Shown: positions 1-6,925, counted from the first letter of the stretch. The stretch: DNA of 9,407 bases from a bacterium (GCA_021779435.1 JAJYAR010000066.1:1-9407); one strand, 5' to 3'. Notes: generated from the sequence alone by a model not told the origin. Made by a program: numbers and translations.

Positions 1-12
1 CCACCGATCCAT

Positions 13-34
13 CGCAGATAAACCGGCTCCTACT
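13..34 (-). repeat. GTAG-headed palindrome, class A (degenerate copy)
   Basis: Read on the minus strand this 22-base unit starts GTAGGAG and ends ATCTGCGA, like the other class A units. Its hairpin is decayed: the left arm GCCGGT no longer pairs fully with the right arm ATCTGC (two mismatches in six). It is probably half of an inverted pair whose partner lies left of the window. Confidence 0.6.
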
Positions 35-81
35 TGCAGACCGCCGGCGCCGATGTGGTCCGGGACGCAGACCGGTTCCCG

Positions 82-164
82 GTAGGAGCAAATTCATTTG
101 CGACCCAGCCCGCGTGGAAACGACGCCACGCCACCGATCCATCGCAGATAAATCTGCTCCAACT
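82..164. repeat. Inverted pair of class A GTAG palindromes (REP-like doublet)
   Basis: The + strand unit at 82-103 begins GTAGGAG and folds as GCAAAT-TC-ATTTGC. The minus-strand unit at 143-164 begins GTTGGAG and folds as GCAGAT-TT-ATCTGC. The two stems differ by a compensating base-pair change (A-T to G-C), so the hairpin looks preserved. They face each other across a 39-base spacer. An equivalent pair with a 38-base spacer and similar spacer sequence (shared CACGCCA near its right end) occurs at 6648-6729, so the doublet is probably the repeated unit. The GTAG head plus imperfect palindrome matches REP sequences associated with RAYT transposases. Confidence 0.75.
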
Positions 165-326
165 TGCAGGCCGCAGGCGCCGATTCATTTGCGATGTCCG
201 GGACCAGGAACGTCTGCGACGCCGGTGCCGCCGGGTGCTGTCGATTTTGTCCACCACCCCGGCAATTTATTCCATTGTGAGGGCTTGCGGCACGCGCGTT
301 TAGGCACCTAGCCTCGCGCTCCTTCC

Positions 327-1334
327 ATGAAAAAAGCCCTCGTCACCGGTATCACTGGCCAGGACGGCTCGTACCTCGCTGAACTCCTTCTCGCCAAAGG
401 ATACGAAGTTCACGGCGTCATTCGCCGCGCCTCGACGTTCAACACGAGCCGGATCGACCATCTGTACCGTGATCCGCATGTGAACGGGGTGCGGCTGTTC
501 CTGCACTACGGCGATCTCGCCGACTCGGTGCAGATGGTGAAGCTCCTGTACGAGCTCCAGCCGGACGAGGTCTACAATCTCGGTGCGCAGTCGCACGTCC
601 GTGTCTCCTTCGACATTCCCGAGTACACCGGCGACGTGGACGGTCTCGGCGCGCAGCGAATCCTCGAGGCCATCCGCGAGGCCGGCCTCGTGAAGAAGGT
701 GCGGTACTACCAGGCGTCCTCGTCCGAGATGTTCGGCAAGGTGCAGCAGGTGCCCCAGACGGAGACGACGCCGTTCTGGCCGCGTTCACCGTACGGCTGC
801 GCAAAGGTTTACGCGTACTGGCTTACCGTGAATTATCGCGAAAGCTACGCGCTCCATGCGTCCAACGGCATCCTCTTCAACCACGAGAGCCCGCGACGCG
901 GCGAGACGTTCGTGACCCGCAAGATCACGCGCGCGGCGACCCGCATCAAGGAGGGCCTGCAGGAAGACCTTTACCTCGGCAACATCGACGCGCGCCGCGA
1001 CTGGGGTTACGCGAAGGAGTACGTCGAGGCGATGTGGCTCATGCTCCAGCAGGACAAACCCGACGACTACGTGGTGGCCACGAATGAGACGCACAGCGTC
1101 CGCGAGTTTTGTCAGGAGGCATTCGGCCAGCTCGGTCTCGATTGGGAGAAGTACGTGAAACACGACACCCGCTATGAACGCCCCGCCGAGGTCGAACTGC
1201 TCATCGGCGACCCGGCGAAGGCGCGGAAGCAACTCGGCTGGGAGCCGAAGGTCCGTTTCAAGGAACTCGTGAAGATCATGGTCGATCACGACCTCGCGCT
1301 CGCGAAGCACGAGGCAAAGGTCGCCAAGCTGTAA
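327..1334 (+). CDS. gmd: GDP-mannose 4,6-dehydratase
   Basis: This 335-residue cytoplasmic enzyme is an extended short-chain dehydrogenase that converts GDP-D-mannose to GDP-4-keto-6-deoxy-D-mannose using bound NADP(H), the first committed step to GDP-L-fucose and related deoxysugars. The N-terminus has the Rossmann motif GITGQDGSY (residues 8-16). The catalytic residues match the E. coli numbering: Ser132 (Thr in E. coli), Glu134 in SSSEMFG, Tyr156 and Lys160 in SPYGCAK. The family signature [17 protein letters not shown] follows at 185-201. It is shorter than E. coli Gmd (about 373 residues) because the C-terminal substrate-domain loop is trimmed. The next gene, fcl, supplies the next step after a 100-bp gap. 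ATG 327 is chosen because it sits just before the Rossmann strand; the bases upstream (GCTCCTTCC) contain no Shine-Dalgarno sequence. Confidence 0.97.
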   Translation: MKKALVTGITGQDGSYLAELLLAKGYEVHGVIRRASTFNTSRIDHLYRDPHVNGVRLFLHYGDLADSVQMVKLLYELQPDEVYNLGAQSHVRVSFDIPEYTGDVDGLGAQRILEAIREAGLVKKVRYYQASSSEMFGKVQQVPQTETTPFWPRSPYGCAKVYAYWLTVNYRESYALHASNGILFNHESPRRGETFVTRKITRAATRIKEGLQEDLYLGNIDARRDWGYAKEYVEAMWLMLQQDKPDDYVVATNETHSVREFCQEAFGQLGLDWEKYVKHDTRYERPAEVELLIGDPAKARKQLGWEPKVRFKELVKIMVDHDLALAKHEAKVAKL

Positions 1335-1359
1335 CCCAACACGTCGGCCGACGGGAGGT

Positions 1360-1404
1360 GGTCGCGAGCTTCCTCGCAACGTTGCGCGCCGGCGTGCAAC
1401 CTAC
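1360..1404 (-). repeat. GTAG-headed double hairpin, class B (45 bp)
   Basis: On the minus strand the element begins GTAG (1404-1401), followed by GTTGCACGCCGGCGCGCAAC (one mismatched pair) and then GTTGCGAGGAAGCTCGCGAC (nearly perfect), giving two adjacent hairpins in 45 bases. The same architecture with the same total length and about 80% identity occurs in the opposite orientation at 6568-6612. It fills the gap between gmd and fcl, so if the two genes are co-transcribed these hairpins lie inside the message. A separate 12-bp palindrome, CGTCGGCCGACG, lies at 1342-1353; with no T-run after it, it is not an obvious terminator. Confidence 0.75.
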
Positions 1405-1434
1405 GGTCTCTTTCGCCTGAACCTCTGAAATCCC

Positions 1435-2370
1435 ATGAAGGTCTTTATCGCAGGGCACAATGGCATGGTCGGCTCCGCGTTGGTGCGCCGCTTCCAGCGC
1501 GAAGCCGGCGTCTCGCTCGTGCTGCGCGACCGGCGTGAGCTCGATCTGCTCAACCAGGGCGCGGTCGACGCGTTCTTTGCGGCTGAGAAGCCGGAGCTCG
1601 CGATCATCGCCGCCGCGAAGGTCGGCGGCATTCATGCGAACGCGACCTATCCGGCGGAGTTCCTGTTCGACAACCTCGCGATCGCCTCGAACACGGTGAA
1701 CGCGGCCTTCCGCAGCGGGGTGAAGCGCCTGTTGTTTCTTGGCAGCTCCTGCATCTATCCGAAGCTCGCGCCGCAGCCGATCCACGAGGATGCGCTGCTG
1801 ACGAGCGCGCTCGAACCGACGAACGAGGCGTACGCCATCGCGAAGATCGCCGGGCTCAAGCTGTGCCAGTTCTACCGGCAGCAGTACGGCGTGCTGTTCC
1901 ATTCGGCGATGCCGACGAACCTGTACGGCCCGGGTGACAACTACCACCCGCAGAACTCGCATGTCCTTCCCGCCCTGATCCGGCGCTTCCACGAGGCAAA
2001 GGAGAAGAACCTTCCGGAGGTCGTTGCGTGGGGCACCGGCTCGCCGCGTCGCGAGTTCCTGCATGTCGACGACCTGGCGGACGCCTGCGCGTTCCTGGTC
2101 GGGACCTCGAACCCGCCCGATTGGATCAATGTCGGCACCGGCACGGATGTGACCATCCGCGAGCTCACCGAGAAGGTGGCCTCGGTCGTGGGGTACCGCG
2201 GCAGGATTGCGTGGGACGCGACGAAGCCGGACGGAACGCCGCGCAAGCTGCTGGACGTGTCGAGGCTGGCCGGGCTCGGCTGGCGGGCGCGGATTGGCCT
2301 GCACGAGGGCGTCGAGTCGACCTACGCGAGCTTCCTCAAGGAGAAGGCTGCAGGCACGATTCGGTTGTAA
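1435..2370 (+). CDS. fcl: GDP-L-fucose synthase
   Basis: This 311-residue NADPH-dependent epimerase/reductase (also called WcaG) turns GDP-4-keto-6-deoxymannose, the Gmd product, into GDP-L-fucose. The Rossmann motif is GHNGMVGSA (residues 7-15). The catalytic residues sit exactly three positions before their E. coli equivalents: Ser104 and Cys106 in GSSCIYPK, Tyr133 and Lys137 in EAYAIAK, and His176 in HPQNSH. Other family signatures are [10 protein letters not shown] (60-69), [12 protein letters not shown] (161-172) and [11 protein letters not shown] (205-215). Length is normal for the family (about 310-325). It follows gmd on the same strand after 100 bp containing a palindromic repeat. 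No glycosyltransferase or polysaccharide export gene is adjacent in the window, so the polymer that receives fucose is unknown. The start has no visible Shine-Dalgarno; the upstream bases are CTCTGAAATCCC. Confidence 0.97.
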   Translation: MKVFIAGHNGMVGSALVRRFQREAGVSLVLRDRRELDLLNQGAVDAFFAAEKPELAIIAAAKVGGIHANATYPAEFLFDNLAIASNTVNAAFRSGVKRLLFLGSSCIYPKLAPQPIHEDALLTSALEPTNEAYAIAKIAGLKLCQFYRQQYGVLFHSAMPTNLYGPGDNYHPQNSHVLPALIRRFHEAKEKNLPEVVAWGTGSPRREFLHVDDLADACAFLVGTSNPPDWINVGTGTDVTIRELTEKVASVVGYRGRIAWDATKPDGTPRKLLDVSRLAGLGWRARIGLHEGVESTYASFLKEKAAGTIRL

Positions 2371-2378
2371 GGTTCGGT

Positions 2379-2402
2379 GTAGCCGGCCTCCGCAGAGGCC
2401 GG
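2379..2402 (+). repeat. GTAG-headed perfect hairpin, class C
   Basis: GTAG (2379-2382) is followed by CCGGCCTC-CGCA-GAGGCCGG, a perfect 8-bp stem with a 4-base loop, 8 bases after the fcl stop codon. It is not followed by a T-run, so a simple intrinsic terminator is not supported. The GTAG head groups it with the other palindromes of the window, although its stem is different. It could still act as a 3' processing or mRNA-stabilising structure for fcl. Confidence 0.65.
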
Positions 2403-2422
2403 GGATTGGGGTGGGGCGCGAC

Positions 2423-2494
2423 CGCTGGGCGCGCCGGGCGAAGACACCGGCGGCAGCGGACCCCGGCTGCAACGAGCCAGATGCGCGCCCAGCG
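2423..2494. repeat. 12-bp perfect inverted repeat upstream of the pseudokinase-like gene
   Basis: CGCTGGGCGCGC (2423-2434) and its exact reverse complement (2483-2494) are separated by 48 bases that contain shorter complementary pieces, such as GCAGC/GCTGC. The structure lies between the fcl-distal hairpin and the start at 2540. It could be a leader structure of the next mRNA or a decayed mobile repeat; the sequence alone does not decide. Confidence 0.5.
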
Positions 2495-2539
2495 CGGGGC
2501 CGGCCTTCGCGCTTAAGGGGACGGCGTTTCGGGCCGTTA

Positions 2540-5227
2540 ATGGGACGTATGTCCGTACCTGCTCAACCTTCCGCGCAGGACGAATCGTCGTCTTCGGCGG
2601 GGCGCGCCAGCTCAGGCGTCAAGATCTCATCCCCGGCCGCTTCTGCCACGGCAGACGGCGAACTCCCGGTTGCGGGGGCGTGCTGGCGAGGCAAATACGA
2701 CATCATCGAACAGCGCGGCGAGTCCGCCGGCGCACGGACGTGGCTTGGGCGCTCGGTCGAAGGGGGGCACGAGGTCATCCTTCGTGCGTTCCATCCGGTC
2801 GAGCCCGACGTTCGTGCACAGGCCTGGGCCAAGCTGGGCGGGATCGACTCGTCTCACGTCCAGCGTGCGCGCGAGGCGCAGAAGGCCGGCGACTGGCGGA
2901 TTGAGATCGCCGATGTGGCGCAGGGCACGCCGCTTCACGTTTGGCGCTCCGGGCGCTCGAGCATCGACGCCGATACTGTCAGGGCGATTGTCGCGCAGCT
3001 CATGGATGCGATCGGTTCGCTTCACGCGTTCGAACTCGTGCACCTCGATCTGCGGCCCGACAACGTCCTCGTGCGTGAGAAAGGGGCTTCGTTCGAATGC
3101 CAGCTCACCGGGTTTGACGCTCTGACGACGTTCGATCGCAAGGAGCCTGTGCCCATCGCGGTGGATCCTCTTTACGCGCCGCCAGAGGCGCTCGGGCTGA
3201 ACGTCCACGTGCCGGGGCCGCGACTCTGCGGCTGGGATTGGTGGTCGCTCGGCCGCATTGCGCAGGAGTTGGTCCTGGGCCGGCACATTGCCGGGCACCT
3301 GACCAACTCGGAGACGAGGCCTCCCTCTGCGGCGGCCCGCGCGAAGGCCGAGGAACTGCTCTTCGAGGCCGATCAGAAAGGTCCGCATGCCGGTGCCGTC
3401 GAATTGATGCCCGGTCCGATCGATCCGCAGCTTGCGCTGCTGCTGAAGGGGCTGCTGACCAGTCCGCTGGAGGAGCGCTGGACGGGTGACAACGTCGACC
3501 GGTGGATACGTGGTCAGTCGGTGAAGGAGCACTATGAGGCGCGGCGCGCCGAAACACATTTCCGCTGGCGGGGTCGGCCCTGTTCCGTGCCCGAGATCGC
3601 CGGCGTGCTGCAGTCCGCCGAGAACTGGGGCGAGAACAACGTGCAGCTGTACGATACGACGACGCCCGGGCCGCTCGACCATTTCCTCCGCTGGTCGACT
3701 TCGCAGAGCGATGCCCATGAAAAGCTGACCTCCTCGCTCGAACTTGCCGAATCTCTGCCGCTGAAGCTGTCAAGCCCCGCGGCGCAACGCGAGGCGGTGA
3801 TCATGTTCGCGCTTCTGCAGCTGACGGGCGCGAAGCTCATCTGGCGGGGTCGGCCGTTCGAGAACACCACGGTCCCTGCGATGATGGAAGAGCTTGGCGA
3901 GGCGGACGCGATCATGGTGCTCCGCGCGCTGTGCACCCGGTCGACCGCCCTTCAGATCGAGCGCGTCGATGCGGCTGCGGGTCGCGTGCTGAACGAGCTT
4001 GGCCGGACGGTGGGCGACGCGGAGTCGATCCTGAGACGCTTCGGGTGCGCGCCGAATGACGCGGCGATTGCCGCCCGCGTGCATCGTCTGGCCGTCGAGC
4101 CGGTGCCATCGCTGCGCGCGACACGCGAACTGCTCGCCCGCAACTACGCGGGGTCGGACCTGCCGCACGTCGAAAAACTCTTCAAGGCGCAGAGTCCCGG
4201 GCGTGCGGAGCTCGTTGTACTCGCATGGATTTCCGAGGCGCCCGAACGCTTCAAGTTCTTCACGCATGCCGAGGCGGCGCGACGCCGGGCCGAGATCGTC
4301 CGTGCCCATGCCGCGGAGGTGTCGGGGGCGCTCACGTGGCTCCAGCTCGAGCGCGCCGAGAAGGTTGGGTTTGCGGTCATCGCCGGGTGGGGCGGGTTCG
4401 CCCTCGTCTGGTTCCTGGTGTGGCTTGCCGCGGCGGCGCTCTGGCCGGGTCCGATCGGACTCGCGTACGGGCTTCTGCCGGCCGTTGCCGCCCTTGCGTT
4501 CCGGATGGCTTTCGCGTCACGGCAGCAGCGTGCGATACGCGCGCATGTGCCGGACATCGTCTGGAACTGGCGTGACGGCCCGGCCCGTTGCCGGCGTGAG
4601 TTGAAACTGGCCGGACACGGCCTGACGCCGGAGGCGCTCACCGAAGAGCTGAAGAAAGCCCGGGAGGAGCTCGCGACCCTGGGCAACGTTCAGCCTCCGC
4701 CCGCTCCGGTCCCTGATTTGCCTCGGTTCGGGTCGGTGCGTCTCATCGGCGGGCTCAGCTGGATCCTCGTCGCAGGCGCCCTGGTGAGCGGCGGGTGGCG
4801 GGTTTACACGCATCCCTTCTCGCCGAAGGAGCTGCTCGCGGCGTGGTCGCCGAAGCCCAAAATGGCGCAGAAGGCCGAGACGACAGTGAAGGTCCTGGAC
4901 AAGACCGTCGATTCGCGAACCCCGTGGCCGTACAAGCCAGAGGACAGCGCCTTGAAGGTGCCGGTGCGGAGAAATGTCACGGCAACGTCCGCGCAGCGCG
5001 CGTTCGCGCAGGCGCAGGGCCGTGACATGGTGGCCGGGTACGATCCCAAGACGATCGGGACGCCGATGATGATGCCCGTCTCGGTTGGAAACGAAGTCGG
5101 GGTGATGATTTTCGACGGCAAGCGCGGCGAGCTCATGAACGAGCAGATCTATATTCCCGAGTTCCGTCCGATCCCCCGCACCTGGGTCGATATCGGCGGC
5201 TACAAGGGCGTGTACCTCGATCCCTGA
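2540..5227 (+). CDS. Membrane-anchored pseudokinase-like protein
   Basis: This 895-residue protein is predicted to be a catalytically dead relative of Hanks-type Ser/Thr kinases. Residues 1-45 are Ser/Ala-rich and probably disordered. A kinase fold spans about 53-325: the catalytic loop HLDLRPDN (168-175) keeps Asp170 and Asn175, and YAPPE (212-216) and DWWSLG (233-238) are kept. However, the glycine loop is degraded (G60-E-S-A-G-A), the ATP-binding lysine is Arg82 (EVILRAF), and the DFG motif reads GFD (191-193), so the Mg-binding Asp is missing. A module starting with WRGRP occurs twice (343-347 and 435-439). Predicted membrane helices lie at about 609-635, 637-657 and 735-755, followed by a C-terminal domain of about 140 residues that would be outside the cytoplasm if the N-terminus is inside. 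Substrate or partner is unknown. ATG 2549 is an alternative start; the frame is open upstream to 2207 but overlaps fcl. Confidence 0.85.
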   Translation: MGRMSVPAQPSAQDESSSSAGRASSGVKISSPAASATADGELPVAGACWRGKYDIIEQRGESAGARTWLGRSVEGGHEVILRAFHPVEPDVRAQAWAKLGGIDSSHVQRAREAQKAGDWRIEIADVAQGTPLHVWRSGRSSIDADTVRAIVAQLMDAIGSLHAFELVHLDLRPDNVLVREKGASFECQLTGFDALTTFDRKEPVPIAVDPLYAPPEALGLNVHVPGPRLCGWDWWSLGRIAQELVLGRHIAGHLTNSETRPPSAAARAKAEELLFEADQKGPHAGAVELMPGPIDPQLALLLKGLLTSPLEERWTGDNVDRWIRGQSVKEHYEARRAETHFRWRGRPCSVPEIAGVLQSAENWGENNVQLYDTTTPGPLDHFLRWSTSQSDAHEKLTSSLELAESLPLKLSSPAAQREAVIMFALLQLTGAKLIWRGRPFENTTVPAMMEELGEADAIMVLRALCTRSTALQIERVDAAAGRVLNELGRTVGDAESILRRFGCAPNDAAIAARVHRLAVEPVPSLRATRELLARNYAGSDLPHVEKLFKAQSPGRAELVVLAWISEAPERFKFFTHAEAARRRAEIVRAHAAEVSGALTWLQLERAEKVGFAVIAGWGGFALVWFLVWLAAAALWPGPIGLAYGLLPAVAALAFRMAFASRQQRAIRAHVPDIVWNWRDGPARCRRELKLAGHGLTPEALTEELKKAREELATLGNVQPPPAPVPDLPRFGSVRLIGGLSWILVAGALVSGGWRVYTHPFSPKELLAAWSPKPKMAQKAETTVKVLDKTVDSRTPWPYKPEDSALKVPVRRNVTATSAQRAFAQAQGRDMVAGYDPKTIGTPMMMPVSVGNEVGVMIFDGKRGELMNEQIYIPEFRPIPRTWVDIGGYKGVYLDP

Positions 5228-5445
5228 TTTGCACTGCGCTTCGATCCCGGTGACGCGGAAGGCACGCGCCGGGTCCGTTTGCCTGTGTGGCGGCCGTTGG
5301 GCTGGGTGCGCCGCGCGGTGACAGGTGTAGCAGCGTGATGCACGACGCCGGGGTTGGCTGGTGAATGCGCCGGCGGCGGGACTGGCTGCTTCTTTGATCT
5401 CGAATTCGCCGGGCCGGTCACCGAAGTTGCTTCCCGCACGAACGC

Positions 5446-6438
5446 ATGAGCGACATCACGCAAATCGAACATCCGGATGACGAGGGCGGTCCGCGCCAGT
5501 CGTTCTGGACACATCTCGAGGAGCTGCGAAAGGCGATCATTCGTTCCGCGATCGCCGTGGGCCTCGCGTTGGTGGTGTGCCTGCTTTTCACACACAAGCT
5601 CGTGGCGGTGCTGGAGTACCCGCTCCGGAACATGGATATGCTCCAGGAGGCGACGCCGACCGTCACCCTCAAGATAGGCGATCACAATCTCGGGCCTTTT
5701 CCTGTTTCACGTGAGCAGTTCGCCGGACTGCCGCCCGGCAAGGCGCCGCAGGCGGTGTTCGAAGTCGGCGCGGCGAACGTGGGCGAACAACAGGTGGCCA
5801 CGTTGAAGCTGCTTCCGCCGCTGCCCCCCGGTTCAAACGAAGGGCCGCTGCAGGTGAAGCTCCACAATTTCTCGCCGGCCGAGGCTTTCTTCGTGGCGTT
5901 CCATGTGGCGTTGTACGGCGCGCTGGTGGTTTCGGCTCCCTTCTGGATCTACTTCATGGGCAGCTTCATCATGCCCGCGCTGAACCGTCGCGAGAGGCAG
6001 GCGCTCCTGCCTTGGGTGTTCTGGAGCTGCGTGCTGTTTCTCTTCGGCATCCTCTCGACCTATTTCATCCTCCTGCCCGTAGCGCTCCGGGCCTCCGTGG
6101 CCTATTCGGGCTTCATGGGCTTCGAGGGGATGGACTGGCGCGCCGACGAGTACATCCGGTTCGTGACGCGGTTCCTGTTCGGCATGGGCCTGGGTTTTCA
6201 GTTCCCGATCGTGGTCTTGTTCCTCGTGAAAATCGGGATGCTGACGCGCCAACAGCTTGCCCACTATCGCCGTCACGTGTGCGTCTTCTCGTTCGTGATC
6301 GGTGCCGTGCTGACGACCCCCGAGGTGATCACGCAGGTGGCGATGGCGGTGCCGCTCTATCTCCTGTACGAGGTCTGCATCCTCGTGGCGTGGTACTGGG
6401 AGTGGAAGAAGAAGCGCGCCGAGAAGGCCGCGAAGTAA
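5446..6438 (+). CDS. tatC: Sec-independent (twin-arginine) protein translocase subunit TatC
   Basis: TatC is the polytopic inner-membrane receptor that binds twin-arginine signal peptides and assembles with TatA/TatB to export folded proteins. The N-terminal signature FWTHLEELRK (20-29) is present. Key residues align with E. coli TatC: Pro59 (P48), Phe174 (F94), Glu183 (E103), Gln252 (E170) and Glu293 (D211). Six membrane helices are predicted near 31-48, 145-171, 187-215, 237-262, 278-292 and 296-316, with a lysine-rich cytoplasmic tail. At 330 residues it exceeds E. coli TatC (258); about 69 extra residues sit between helices 1 and 2, in the first periplasmic loop. No tatA/tatB lies nearby. 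The 218-bp gap upstream (5228-5445) shows no recognisable element, and the start lacks a Shine-Dalgarno. Confidence 0.96.
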   Translation: MSDITQIEHPDDEGGPRQSFWTHLEELRKAIIRSAIAVGLALVVCLLFTHKLVAVLEYPLRNMDMLQEATPTVTLKIGDHNLGPFPVSREQFAGLPPGKAPQAVFEVGAANVGEQQVATLKLLPPLPPGSNEGPLQVKLHNFSPAEAFFVAFHVALYGALVVSAPFWIYFMGSFIMPALNRRERQALLPWVFWSCVLFLFGILSTYFILLPVALRASVAYSGFMGFEGMDWRADEYIRFVTRFLFGMGLGFQFPIVVLFLVKIGMLTRQQLAHYRRHVCVFSFVIGAVLTTPEVITQVAMAVPLYLLYEVCILVAWYWEWKKKRAEKAAK

Positions 6439-6473
6439 CGTCCAAGATTCGAACCTGGTTCCGGATTCAGACT

Positions 6474-6513
6474 GGCCACAGAGAGCACGGAGCTCCGACA
6501 CAGCGTTCACGGA
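6474..6513. repeat. CCACAGAG...CACGGAG-type intergenic repeat
   Basis: The segment has the pattern GCCACAGAGAGCACGGAG followed by GACACAGCGTTCACGGAG, two imperfect copies of the same CACAGAG/CACGGAG theme. From memory, similar strings recur in intergenic DNA of Verrucomicrobiota and other environmental genomes; I cannot confirm this here. It sits 35 bp after tatC. Confidence 0.45.
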
Positions 6514-6567
6514 GAATACTTAGCCTGCCAGATGCCTGATCGCAGGGGCGCTGAAAGACGCTCGGCT

Positions 6568-6612
6568 GTAGCTTGCGCGCTTGCCGTGCAACGTTGCGAG
6601 CAAGCTCGCAAC
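6568..6612 (+). repeat. GTAG-headed double hairpin, class B (45 bp)
   Basis: It starts with GTAG, then an imperfect palindrome (CTTGCGCG...CCGTGCAAC), then the perfect palindrome GTTGCGAGCAAGCTCGCAAC (6593-6612). Length and layout are the same as the element at 1360-1404, which lies in the opposite orientation. The second hairpin is better conserved than the first. Confidence 0.75.
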
Positions 6613-6647
6613 CCTGGAGTTTGGCCCGATACGCCGGTCGCATCCCT

Positions 6648-6729
6648 GTAGGAGCAAATTCATTTGCGACCGGCACGTGAGAGCGCGCCCGCACGCCATC
6701 CAAGGCATCGCAGATGAATCTACTCCTAC
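6648..6729. repeat. Inverted pair of class A GTAG palindromes (REP-like doublet)
   Basis: The + strand unit at 6648-6669 is identical over 22 bases to the unit at 82-103 and folds as GCAAAT-TC-ATTTGC. The minus-strand unit at 6708-6729 starts GTAGGAG and folds as GTAGAT-TC-ATCTGC with one G-T pair. The spacer is 38 bases and shares CACGCCA and the flanking GACC and CATCGCAGAT with the pair at 82-164. Both units of this pair have an intact GTAG head. Confidence 0.8.
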
Positions 6730-6778
6730 CGCCAAACCGGCGCTCCATCCCGCGGTAAGGCGTGGCTCAATACGCCGA

Positions 6779-6824
6779 CGCCGGTCGGAGACCGGCGCCC
6801 GTTGCGAGCAAGCTCGCAACCTAC
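6779..6824 (-). repeat. GTAG-headed double hairpin combining class B and class C stems
   Basis: On the minus strand it begins GTAG (6824-6821), followed by GTTGCGAGCTTGCTCGCAAC (6820-6801, perfect 9-bp stem), three bases, then CGCCGGTC-TCC-GACCGGCG (6797-6779, perfect 8-bp stem). The total of 46 bases is close to the 45-base class B double hairpins, but the second stem resembles the class C hairpin at 2379-2402 (shared CCGG-C/T-CTCCG). This suggests that a GTAG-proximal hairpin is combined with interchangeable second hairpins. Confidence 0.7.
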
Positions 6825-6902
6825 ATTGCACGTCCGAAACCGCCACACGCGTTGGCGCCCGTTCGCGTGCTTCGCGGTTGACCCTGCCTTCGTCCGAACC
6901 CG

Positions 6903-6925
6903 TGTCCATCCGCGTTCATCTGTGG
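6903..6925. repeat. CATCCGCGTTCATCTGTGG-type intergenic repeat
   Basis: The string CATCCGCGTTCATCTGTGG followed by TT resembles a short sequence that, from memory, recurs in intergenic regions of many environmental bacterial genomes; on the other strand it reads AACCACAGATGAACGCGG. Its reverse complement shares the CCACAGA start with the repeat at 6474-6513, so the two face each other across the tatC-prfB gap. It could be the edge of a larger repeat unit. Confidence 0.4.

Larger units (their letters stand above)
1..204. repeat. Imperfect direct repeat (two copies about 130 bp apart)
   Basis: Copy 1 (1-66) and copy 2 (131-204) share an identical first 22 bases and the same order of motifs up to a common GTCCGGGAC end. 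Copy 2 has a few extra bases, including ATTCATTTGCGA at 183-194, which looks like half of a class A palindrome. Copy 1 begins at the window edge and may extend further left. Each copy carries a minus-strand class A palindrome (13-34 and 143-164). The open frames across 1-326 are arginine/proline-rich on both strands and run through the repeats, so I see no gene here. The A/T-richer patch at 263-280 is the most plausible place for a gmd promoter, but no convincing -35/-10 pair is visible. Confidence 0.8.

Noticed and set aside
1..204. CRISPR array
   Set aside because: There are only two imperfect copies of a long unit containing palindromic subrepeats, with no regular short repeat-spacer pattern and no cas gene nearby.
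275..304. Sigma-70-like promoter for gmd (TTGTGA with an 18-base gap to TTTAGG)
   Set aside because: The -10 match is poor and promoter consensus in this lineage is uncertain; the A/T-rich patch is suggestive only.
34..311. Short open frames upstream of gmd on both strands
   Set aside because: They run through the duplicated palindromic repeats, are rich in Arg/Pro/Ser, overlap one another and show no family resemblance.
2383..2402. Intrinsic terminator after fcl
   Set aside because: The stem is perfect but is followed by GGATTGGGG rather than a T-run, and its GTAG head fits the repeat families better.
1276..2472. 398-codon minus-strand open frame opposite fcl
   Set aside because: It is the antisense of a clear fcl gene; high GC leaves few stops in that frame and the translation is Arg-rich with no recognisable domain.
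2207..2539. N-terminal extension of the pseudokinase-like frame
   Set aside because: It would overlap fcl by about 160 bp in another frame and encode a low-complexity Arg-rich stretch; the Ser/Ala-rich start at 2540 or 2549 is more plausible.
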